This document shows, one piece after another, positions 1 through 7,403 of a DNA stretch of 8,857 nucleotides (positions within the stretch are counted from its first letter, which is position 1; every line of letters begins with the position of its first letter). The stretch covers positions 1-8,857 of the forward strand of contig CALMLJ010000085.1 of the NCBI GenBank assembly GCA_937868025.1, read 5' to 3'. The translations under genes were made by a program, and so were the position numbers. Under the pieces are notes generated by a model, which was given only the letters and a program-made list of their open reading frames with translations, searched no databases and was not told the DNA's origin. This stretch comes from an uncultured Acidimicrobiaceae bacterium (lineage in GTDB: Bacteria; Actinomycetota; Acidimicrobiia; Acidimicrobiales; Microtrichaceae).

Positions 1-2
1 CA

Positions 3-1166
3 CTCGCGATCATGGGCTCCACGGGGTCCATCGGCACCCAGACCCTCGAGGTGCTCGACACCGCTCCGGGCCGGTTCGACGTCGACTCGCTCGGCGCCAA
101 CGGCGGCAATCTCGAACTGCTCGCCGCCCAGGCGCGGGCCGTGCATCCCCGCACGGTCGCGATTGCCGACTCGTCCCGGGCCGCCGAGCTCAAGGAGCTC
201 CTCCCGAGTGGTGTCCACCTCGAAGCCGGCCCCGACGCCCTCGCCGACGTGTGTGCGTCGGCGGACGTGGTCGTCAACGGCGTCGTCGGGTTCGCCGGTC
301 TCGGTGTGACGATGGCGACGCTCGCGGCCGGTCACCGGCTCGCCCTCGCCAACAAGGAGTCGCTCATCGCCGCCGGCCCGATCGTGCAGCCGTTGCGGGC
401 CACGCCGGGTGCCGAGCTGATTCCGGTCGACTCCGAGCACTGCGCCGTCCACCAGTGCCTCCGCTCCGGCGCCGACGGTCCCGGCGGTCGTCGCCTCCGT
501 TCGGTCGTGCTCACCGCGTCCGGCGGTCCGTTCCGCGGTCGCACCCGCGCTGATCTGGAGTCGGTCACCGTCGAGCAGGCGCTGGCGCACCCGACGTGGG
601 CGATGGGCCCCAAGATCACGGTCGATTCGTCGACGCTCGTCAACAAGGGCCTCGAGGTCATCGAGGCCCACGAGCTGTTCGGCGTCGGGTACGACGACAT
701 CGGGGTCGTGGTGCACCCCACGTCGATCGTGCACTCGATGGCCAGCTTCACCGACGGCGCGACGATCGCCCAGCTCTCGCTGCCCGACATGCGCCTGCCG
801 ATCGGCTACGCCCTGGGGTGGCCCGATCGGTTCGACACGGCCTTCGGCGCCATGGACTTCTCCCAGCCGTTCGATCTCCAGTTCGAACCGCCCGACCACG
901 ACGCGTTTCCGTGCCTCGGGCTGGCGTACACCGCCGGACGGCTCGGTCAGACGGCGCCGGCCTGGTTCTCGGCGGCCAACGAGATCGCCGTCGAGGCCTT
1001 CCTCGCCGGACGCATCCGGTGGGTCGACATCGCAGACGTGAACGCCGACGCGCTGGAGCGGTGGGATGGCACGGCCGCCGACACGATCGAGGCGGTCCTG
1101 GCCGCCGATGCTCATGCTCGGGTCGTCGCCGCCGATCTGGTGAGCATGTACGAGGAGGCTCGATGA
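3..1166 (+). CDS. dxr: 1-deoxy-D-xylulose 5-phosphate reductoisomerase (5' partial)
   Basis: Dxr converts 1-deoxy-D-xylulose 5-phosphate to 2-C-methyl-D-erythritol 4-phosphate with NADPH and a divalent metal, the committed step of the cytosolic MEP isoprenoid pathway. The reading frame is open to the window edge (Leu-Ala-Ile precedes the first Met at 12), and GSTGSIGTQ is the NADPH-binding loop that normally sits a few residues inside the protein, so the true start is just upstream. Counting from the Met at 12: ANKES (K115); PVDSEH with metal ligands D140 and E142; TASGGPFR at 168-175; HPTWAMG at 193-199; NKGLEVIEA with the third ligand E215; VHPTSIVHSM at 234-243. The C-terminal helical domain is complete, giving about 390 residues, the usual length. 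The stop overlaps the next gene's ATG (ATGA). The dxr - M50 protease - ispG order is also found in Mycobacterium. Identification is secure. Confidence 0.97.
   Translation, partial: LAIMGSTGSIGTQTLEVLDTAPGRFDVDSLGANGGNLELLAAQARAVHPRTVAIADSSRAAELKELLPSGVHLEAGPDALADVCASADVVVNGVVGFAGLGVTMATLAAGHRLALANKESLIAAGPIVQPLRATPGAELIPVDSEHCAVHQCLRSGADGPGGRRLRSVVLTASGGPFRGRTRADLESVTVEQALAHPTWAMGPKITVDSSTLVNKGLEVIEAHELFGVGYDDIGVVVHPTSIVHSMASFTDGATIAQLSLPDMRLPIGYALGWPDRFDTAFGAMDFSQPFDLQFEPPDHDAFPCLGLAYTAGRLGQTAPAWFSAANEIAVEAFLAGRIRWVDIADVNADALERWDGTAADTIEAVLAADAHARVVAADLVSMYEEAR
1152..1158 (+). promoter_or_regulatory. Shine-Dalgarno for the M50 protease gene, inside dxr
   Basis: GAGGAGG lies within the last codons of dxr, four bases before the ATG at 1163. 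It supports that ATG as the start of the protease gene even though the frame stays open far upstream. Together with the ATGA overlap it implies translational coupling to dxr. Confidence 0.75.
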
Positions 1167-2773
1167 GCGCAGTGGCAGAGCCGATCGACGACGTCGCGGT
1201 CGATCTCGACGGCTACGGACGCTCGGGCGAGCCGGGCGAGCGCGCCGAGATCGGCACGCCGTACGTCCGTCCTGCCCGTCTGGCGATCTTCTTCGGGGTG
1301 TTCGGGGCGCTCGCCCTGTGGCGGGGCCTGCCGATCATGTTCGTCGTCCTGGCCGTCCTGGTCATGATCTTCCTCCACGAACTCGGCCACTACGTGATGG
1401 CTCGTCGGGCCGGCATGAAGGTCACCGAGTTCATGATCGGGTTCGGGCCGCGGATCTTCTCGTTCCGCCGTGGTGACGTCGAGTACGGCATCAAGGCCAT
1501 CCCCGCCGGCGCCTACGTGAAGATCATCGGGATGGCGAACATCGAGGAGGTGCCGGCGGAGGACGAGTCCCAGACGTACCGCCAGAAGGGCTACTGGGCC
1601 CGCATGGGTGTCGCCGTCGCCGGATCGACCATGCACTTCATCCTGGCGCTGCTGCTGATCGGTGCCTCGTTCGTCTTCGTCGGCAAGATGTCTGATACCC
1701 AGTGGGCGGTCGACACGATCGCGCCCGACAGCGCCGCCGCGTTGGCCGGGATCCGTGACGGTGACAAGGTCGTGGCGGTCGACGGCGTGAAGGTCGCCAC
1801 CCACGATGCGATGGCCGTCCAGGCCAAGAAGCACGTCGGCGAGACCATCCCGGTCGTGGTCGAGCGCGACGGCAAGGAGGTCGAGCTGACGGCCTCGATC
1901 ACCCCGAGGTTCTCGGTGTTCGGCACGATCGGCGAGGAGTTCCAGATCTACGGGAACGCCGACGGTGGGTTCTCCCTCTCGCTGGCCCAGGTCAACGGTC
2001 TCGACGGCCTTCGCGACGGCGACGTGCTCACGTCGGTCGACGGCACCGAGGTGACGTCGCTCGACCAGCTCCGTTCGCTCCTGTCGGCTCCGGCCGTCGC
2101 CACCACGGGCAACATGGTGCTCGGCGTGGTCCACGAGGGTGCCAGTCGCCCCGTCGACGTGAAGGTCGACCTCGGCACCGCCGTTGGTCTCGACAAGACC
2201 AACGGGTTCTTCGGGGTGGGCCAGGAGCGCATCCCCGACAAGATGGGTGTGCTCGAGGCGGTCCCCGAGACCTTCAAGTGGTTCGGTGAGACCACGAAGC
2301 TGTCGGTCGTCGGCATGGCCAAGTTCTTCAACCCGTCCAGCCTGGTCGACTTCGCCAAGCGCACCTTCACGACGGTTCCCGGCGAGACGGCCGACACCGG
2401 CCTCCCACAGCGCAACTCCGACGCCGCGACCCAGAACGTCGAGCGCAACAGCAACCGCATCGTGTCCATTGTCGGTGCCGTCGTGCTCGGTGAGGAGCTC
2501 ACCGATGGCGGGTGGGCGAACCTGCTGGCGTTCTTCGCCTTCCTGAACATGGCCATCGGCCTGCTCAATCTGATTCCGCTCCCGCCGTTCGACGGTGGGC
2601 ACGTTGCGGTCGGCACGTACGAGAAGATTCGCGAGCTGCTGCGACGGGACGGTCGCCGGTACTTCGCCGATTACAACAAGGTCATGCCGGTGGCGATGGC
2701 CGTCGTGTCGTTCATGGTGATCGTCGGTCTCATGGCGATGTACTTGGACCTGGCCGACCCGATTCGGCTGTAG
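1163..2773 (+). CDS. rseP: RseP/Rip1-type site-2 membrane metalloprotease (M50 family)
   Basis: This is an intramembrane zinc protease of the RseP/Rip1 type; family members cleave membrane-spanning anti-sigma factors or signal-peptide remnants within the lipid bilayer. The zinc motif HELGH is at residues 72-76 in the first membrane segment (about 57-80), followed by the conserved stretch to AIPAGAYVKIIGM. A second membrane segment (about 147-173) precedes two PDZ-like domains, about 178-250 (canonical, GIRDGDKVVAVDG) and 265-340. The third metal ligand is in NLIPLPPFDGGH (D477), and a last membrane segment lies at about 508-530. At 536 residues it is longer than E. coli RseP (about 450). The extra length is in a polar N-terminal region of about 35 residues and a hydrophilic insert near 403-432. 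The start at 1163 is chosen from the Shine-Dalgarno at 1152 and the ATGA overlap with dxr. The substrate cannot be told from the sequence. Confidence 0.94.
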   Translation: MSAVAEPIDDVAVDLDGYGRSGEPGERAEIGTPYVRPARLAIFFGVFGALALWRGLPIMFVVLAVLVMIFLHELGHYVMARRAGMKVTEFMIGFGPRIFSFRRGDVEYGIKAIPAGAYVKIIGMANIEEVPAEDESQTYRQKGYWARMGVAVAGSTMHFILALLLIGASFVFVGKMSDTQWAVDTIAPDSAAALAGIRDGDKVVAVDGVKVATHDAMAVQAKKHVGETIPVVVERDGKEVELTASITPRFSVFGTIGEEFQIYGNADGGFSLSLAQVNGLDGLRDGDVLTSVDGTEVTSLDQLRSLLSAPAVATTGNMVLGVVHEGASRPVDVKVDLGTAVGLDKTNGFFGVGQERIPDKMGVLEAVPETFKWFGETTKLSVVGMAKFFNPSSLVDFAKRTFTTVPGETADTGLPQRNSDAATQNVERNSNRIVSIVGAVVLGEELTDGGWANLLAFFAFLNMAIGLLNLIPLPPFDGGHVAVGTYEKIRELLRRDGRRYFADYNKVMPVAMAVVSFMVIVGLMAMYLDLADPIRL

Positions 2774-2784
2774 ACAGGGACCTG

Positions 2785-4004
<1,220 letters not shown>

Positions 4005-4008
<4 letters not shown>

Positions 4009-4898
4009 TGAGGGGGCGGGCCCTCGCTGCGCTCCTGGTCGCTGCCGTTGTGGTGGCCGGGTGTTCGTCCGACGAGGAGTCGTCACCACCGGCGGACACG
4101 TCGTCAGGGCTCACCACGGTGCCGCCCAGCATCGTGCCGCTGACCACGACGACGACGATCGAGGGCACCCCGGTGTCCGACGCCGAGATCTACGCCCAGG
4201 TCGGCCTGACCGTCGAGCAGGGCGCCTGCATCGCGGCATCGGGGGCGGAGGGCGACTTCGAGTCGACGCCCGGCCCGGCGCTCACCGACGCGATGGTGCT
4301 GGCCGCCGAGACGGGGGCGATGGTCGCGATCCCGGCGACCTTGCGAACGAGCACCGAGCTCGAACTGACGATCCTGACGGCGCTCGCAGGCGACTGTGCC
4401 CCCGCCGACCGTCTCGCCGCGCTGGCGGCGGTCGACGGCCAGGCGCTCGACGACGCGGCGCTGGCCGACGACCTGCCGGTGCGCCTGTTCCACCGGACCC
4501 GGGACGGAGCGACCCCCGCCGAACTGGCCTGCATCGAGGCGAAGTTCCGCGAGGCGCCGGCGCGTCTGTCGTCCCTGGCGGCCAATCCCCGTCTCGTGGA
4601 GTCGCAATGCGCCCCGGCGGAACGGCTCGCATCGTGGCGGACCACCGCGCTCGACCGAGGGCTCGGGGCCGCCGAGGCCACGGGCACCGAACGGGCCTGC
4701 CTGGCCTCGCCGAACGCGGCCGCCGACCAGGCCCTGCTGGCAGCAGCCGTCGACGCGGTGGGGTCCGGCGACACGTCGAGCGATCCGCTGGCCGGGGCCA
4801 CGCCGTCGTGCTCGAACGGCGCCCGATTGTACGAGCTCGCGCTGAACATCGTCGCGTTGGGCGACGACTTCGGGGTCGAGCCGCTGCAACCATCCTGA
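4005..4898 (+). CDS. Predicted lipoprotein with a triplicated two-cysteine module, function unknown
   Basis: I do not recognise a family. The 297-residue product begins with a short basic region, a hydrophobic segment (about 6-17) and the lipobox VAGC (C20), so it is predicted to be exported and lipid-anchored outside the cytoplasmic membrane. A Ser/Thr/Pro-rich linker (21-60) follows. The rest is Ala-rich and probably helical, with exactly six more cysteines, which fall into three units. Each opens with T-x-x-[QE]-x-A-C-[IL] (C75, C176, C232) and closes with C-[AS]-[PN]-[AG]-x-R-L (C131, C202, C269). One disulfide per unit is an inference. The start overlaps the ispG stop (ATGATGA; a second ATG follows at 4008), with no strong Shine-Dalgarno, suggesting coupling to ispG. 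Codon use resembles the neighbours, so recent transfer is not indicated. It occupies the junction between the MEP block and the rimP operon. Confidence 0.88.
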
Positions 4899-4948
4899 CC
4901 GTCGGGGCGCCCGCGCCGAGCGATCCACCCGGTACGGCGTTACTGATC

Positions 4949-4954
4949 TATACT
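4949..4954 (+). promoter_or_regulatory. Candidate -10 element of a rimP-nusA-ylxR-infB promoter
   Basis: TATACT closely matches the sigma-70-type -10 consensus and stands out as an AT-rich island in GC-rich sequence between the lipoprotein stop and rimP. No convincing -35 is seen 17 bases upstream (the sequence there is CACCCG), and there is no TGN extended -10. If used, transcription would start near 4961 and give a leader of about 150 bases containing the hairpin at 4992-5032. Confidence 0.4.
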
Positions 4955-4991
4955 TTCCGCCGTAGCGTTTCGTGTACCGGTGGTACCTCCG

Positions 4992-5032
4992 AAGGCGTGG
5001 GCAGTGCTCGACAACAAGAGCGCCCACGCCTT
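4992..5032 (+). promoter_or_regulatory. Long GC-rich leader hairpin upstream of rimP (candidate attenuator)
   Basis: The left arm AAGGCGTGGGC (4992-5002) pairs perfectly with GCCCACGCCTT (5022-5032). After a three-base bulge (5003-5005) the stem continues with GCTC/GAGC (5006-5009 with 5018-5021) around an eight-base loop. Only three T follow the stem, so it is at most a weak intrinsic terminator as written. Its place in the 5' leader of the operon encoding NusA, with a second small hairpin (GTACC-GGT-GGTAC, 4974-4986) just before it, fits an attenuator or RNA-stability element. NusA-dependent autoregulation in the leader of the nusA operon is known in Bacillus subtilis; its use here is inference. 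Confidence 0.55.
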
Positions 5033-5114
5033 TCGTATGAGTGCCGCGCCTCACGGAATCTTCGATCAGGACGTATCCCGTCAGTCCCCGATCCGTCGGA
5101 AGGTAGGTGAGCAC

Positions 5115-5660
5115 ATGGCCAGAACCGAAGTCCTCCATGCGATCGCCGACCCGATCGTGTCGTCGCTCGGTGCGACCATCTACGACCTCGAGTTCGAGGG
5201 CGGCGCGCTCAAGCTCACGGTCGATCGGCCCGGCGGAATCGATCTGGAGACCGTCGCCGAGGTCACTCGCCAGGTGTCGCGCCAGCTCGACCTCGACGAT
5301 CCGATCCCCGGCAAGTACACGCTCGAGGTCACGAGTCCCGGGCTCGAGCGCAATCTCCGCACGTCGTCGCACTGGGCCACTGCGGTCGGTGAGACGGCGC
5401 GCGTGAAGCTCAAGCCCCACGTCGAGGGCGAACGTCGTGTCGAGGGCACGGTGACCGCTGTCGACGACGACGTCGTCACCGTCGAGGTCGCGGGCTCACC
5501 GGTTCGCCTCCGTATCGACGACGTGGACCGCGCCCGCACAGTGTTCGTGTGGGGCGGCCAGGAGAAGCCCGGCGGCCCCAAGAACGGTGCCAAGAAGATG
5601 CCAACAACCAATCCGACCACGGCCTCAGTGGCCGCCACCGACGAGAGCGAGATCGCATGA
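5115..5660 (+). CDS. rimP: Ribosome maturation factor RimP
   Basis: RimP binds the 30S subunit and assists its late assembly in the cytoplasm. The 181-residue product has the N-terminal domain with the signature YTLEVTSPGLERNL at 68-81 (family form Y-x-LEVSSPGxxRxL), followed by the Sm-like C-terminal domain at about 86-146 (TARVKLK, EGTVTAVDDD). The last 30 residues are a Lys/Gly/Thr-rich low-complexity extension. The frame is open upstream to a GTG at 4980, but 5115 is chosen because MARTEVLHAIADPI aligns with the usual RimP start and AGGTAGG (5101-5107) is well spaced. It is the first gene of the conserved rimP-nusA-ylxR-infB operon, and its TGA overlaps the nusA ATG (ATGA), implying translational coupling. 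Identification is secure. Confidence 0.96.
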   Translation: MARTEVLHAIADPIVSSLGATIYDLEFEGGALKLTVDRPGGIDLETVAEVTRQVSRQLDLDDPIPGKYTLEVTSPGLERNLRTSSHWATAVGETARVKLKPHVEGERRVEGTVTAVDDDVVTVEVAGSPVRLRIDDVDRARTVFVWGGQEKPGGPKNGAKKMPTTNPTTASVAATDESEIA

Positions 5661-7030
5661 ACCCAGAGATGATGGACGCACTGCATACCCTGGCGTCCGA
5701 GCGCGGCATCTCGGCCGACACCCTTTTCTCCCTCCTCGCCGACGCCATGGAGTCGGCGTACAAGAAGCTTCCCGGTGCGCGCCCGTACGCCTGGGTCGTG
5801 ATCAATCCCGACACCGGTGAGTTCCGGGTGATGTCCCAGGAGCTCGACGAGGACCTCGAGCCCATCGGTGAAGAGTTCGACGTGACCCCGAGCGACTTCG
5901 GTCGCATCGGCGCCCAGGCTGCCAAGCAGCGCATTGGTCAGGGCATCCGCGAGGCCGAACGCGAGCTGAAGTACGAGGAGTACTCGGGCCGCGAGGGTGA
6001 CATCGTCACGGGCATCATCCAGCAGAGCGACGCCCGCTACACGCTGCTCGACCTCGGCAAGGCCGAGGCGCTCATGCCGCAGTCCGAGCAGGTGCCCTAC
6101 GACCGTCCCCAGCCCGGCCAGCGGGTCAAGGCGTACATCGTCGAGGTGCGCCGCACGGCCAAGGGCCCCCAGATCGTGGTGTCGCGTACCCACCCCGGCC
6201 TGATCAAGCGGCTGTTCGAGCTCGAAGTTCCCGAGATCGCCGACGGCATCGTCGAGATCAAGGCATGTGCCCGTGAACCCGGGCAGCGCACGAAGATCGC
6301 CGTGTACTCGAACGACTCCAACGTCGATCCCGTCGGTGCCTGCGTGGGCGCCCGCGGTGGTCGTGTGCGCATGGTGGTCAACGAGCTCAACGGCGAGAAG
6401 ATCGACATCGTCCCCTTCACCGAGGACCTGCCCGAGTTCGTGATGAAGGCGCTGGCGCCGGCAAAGGTGACCGAGGTCCGGATCGACGAGTCGACCGGCA
6501 CGGCCGAGGTCATCGTGCCCGACTACCAGTTGTCGCTGGCGATCGGTAAGGAGGGCCAGAACGCCCGCCTCGCGCACCGCCTGGTCGGCCTCCGGGTCGA
6601 CATCAAGAGCGAGACCCAGCTGGCCGAGGAGGAGTCGGGCGAGGCCTGGGCCGAGGGCGAGTGGATCACCGACCCCGAGAGCGGTGAGCAGATGTGGCAG
6701 CCCGCCGATGGTGGCCCCGCCATCACCGCCGAGCAGTGGCAGAGCGGTGACGGCGGTACTGACGACGCCGACTCGACCGATGACGCCGACACGCCAGCGA
6801 CTCCCGACGCCGACGCCGACGCCGACGCGACGGTCGAGACCGTCGACGCCTTGGGCGAGGACGCCGCCGAGATCGAGGAGGCCGCAGTCGAGGAGGCGCT
6901 CGCCAGCGCTGCCGAGGACGATGCTGCCGACGACGACGCCGAGGATGACGCCGTCACCGACGCCGACGAGGCACCCGCCGTCGAGGGCAGCGATGATGCT
7001 GTCGAGGACCCTGAAGGAGGGGCCGCATAA
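5657..7030 (+). CDS. nusA: Transcription termination/antitermination factor NusA
   Basis: NusA binds RNA polymerase and nascent RNA and modulates pausing, termination and antitermination. The 457-residue protein has the N-terminal RNA-polymerase-binding domain (about 1-110), an S1 domain (about 113-178, from REGDIVTGII to QIVVSRTHP), KH1 (about 200-265, with the loop GARG at 231-234) and KH2 (about 275-320, with GKEG at 297-300 in AIGKEGQNARLA). Beyond the usual actinobacterial core is a C-terminal tail (318-457) without a single Lys, Arg or His and with 50 Asp/Glu, including a run of Asp-Ala pairs at 384-391. It begins with a tryptophan-containing section (W331, W336, W347, W361). The E. coli acidic repeats AR1/AR2 are not recognisable in it. 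The start overlaps the rimP stop. The TAA stop overlaps the apparent ATA start of ylxR. Confidence 0.96.
   Translation: MNPEMMDALHTLASERGISADTLFSLLADAMESAYKKLPGARPYAWVVINPDTGEFRVMSQELDEDLEPIGEEFDVTPSDFGRIGAQAAKQRIGQGIREAERELKYEEYSGREGDIVTGIIQQSDARYTLLDLGKAEALMPQSEQVPYDRPQPGQRVKAYIVEVRRTAKGPQIVVSRTHPGLIKRLFELEVPEIADGIVEIKACAREPGQRTKIAVYSNDSNVDPVGACVGARGGRVRMVVNELNGEKIDIVPFTEDLPEFVMKALAPAKVTEVRIDESTGTAEVIVPDYQLSLAIGKEGQNARLAHRLVGLRVDIKSETQLAEEESGEAWAEGEWITDPESGEQMWQPADGGPAITAEQWQSGDGGTDDADSTDDADTPATPDADADADATVETVDALGEDAAEIEEAAVEEALASAAEDDAADDDAEDDAVTDADEAPAVEGSDDAVEDPEGGAA
7014..7020 (+). promoter_or_regulatory. Consensus Shine-Dalgarno for ylxR that supports an ATA start
   Basis: AAGGAGG is a perfect match to the anti-Shine-Dalgarno complement and lies within the last nusA codons. 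Six bases (GGCCGC) separate it from ATA at 7027. The next in-frame ATG, at 7081, is 60 bases away and would cut off the conserved CIAC motif, so this site argues for initiation at 7027. Confidence 0.75.
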
Positions 7031-7299
7031 CACCCGTACGAACCTGCATCGCCTGTCGCACGGCCCAGTCCCCAGGGGGGATGGTCCGGGTGTCGGTGCA
7101 GGACGGTCGGCTCAGCACCGACCGCACCGCAGGAGGTCGAGGTGCCTGGTTGTGCCCAACGACCACCTGCCTCGAAACCGCCATCAAGCGCCGTGCCCTG
7201 CCCCGTGCGCTCAAGACCGAAGTCCCGTCCGACGCTCTCGACGAGCTCCGGACAGCGTTCGTCGAGGGGTACGTGTTTTCCCCTGACGCCCGTTCGTGA
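7027..7299 (+). CDS. ylxR: YlxR (DUF448) family RNA-binding protein, apparent ATA start
   Basis: YlxR is a small nucleic-acid-binding protein commonly encoded between nusA and infB; in Bacillus subtilis it has been reported to bind and modulate RNase P. The 90-residue product shows the family signature from the first residues: VRTCIACR (C7, C10), then GGRGAWLC (37-44 region, C43), C48 and IKRRALPRAL at 53-62. The frame is closed by a TGA at 7012, and between there and the cysteine motif there is no ATG, GTG or TTG. The only plausible start is ATA at 7027, behind a perfect Shine-Dalgarno and sharing TA with the nusA TAA stop. Starting at the ATG at 7081 would give 72 residues and lose the first CxxC. 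A single G-to-A change from ATGA to ATAA would explain the arrangement, either as a true variant or a sequencing error. Confidence 0.92.
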   Translation: MTPVRTCIACRTAQSPGGMVRVSVQDGRLSTDRTAGGRGAWLCPTTTCLETAIKRRALPRALKTEVPSDALDELRTAFVEGYVFSPDARS

Positions 7300-7403
7300 A
7301 AAGATGAAGTCCCGTCAGTCGGATCTGCCTCGCAGCGGATCGGCCGGCGACCACCGGTTCGGCGCTCAGCCGTACCGGACGATGAAAGAACAGAGACCAG
7401 AAC
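7300..7403 (+). other. Short gap between ylxR and infB
   Basis: This 104-base gap is the longest non-coding stretch inside the rimP-infB operon. I see no convincing promoter, terminator or strong hairpin; only a short CCGG/CCGG pairing near 7345-7360. It contains no strong Shine-Dalgarno directly before the infB TTG. Confidence 0.5.

Noticed and set aside
4902..4919. GC-rich imperfect inverted repeat just after the lipoprotein stop as a terminator
   Set aside because: The stem is four pairs, a G-G mismatch and two pairs, with no following T run; too weak to call.
4980..5114. In-frame GTG at 4980 and ATG at 5037 as earlier rimP starts
   Set aside because: They would translate through the leader hairpin and add residues not found in RimP; no Shine-Dalgarno precedes them, whereas 5115 has one and matches the family N-terminus.
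6806..6829. Tandem GACGCC hexamer as a DNA repeat element
   Set aside because: It is only four units and is explained by the Asp-Ala run in the acidic tail of NusA.
5076..7320. Shared 11-mer TCCCGTCAGTC upstream of rimP (5076-5086) and infB (7310-7320)
   Set aside because: Several 11-base matches are expected by chance in a window of this size, and the flanks do not match.
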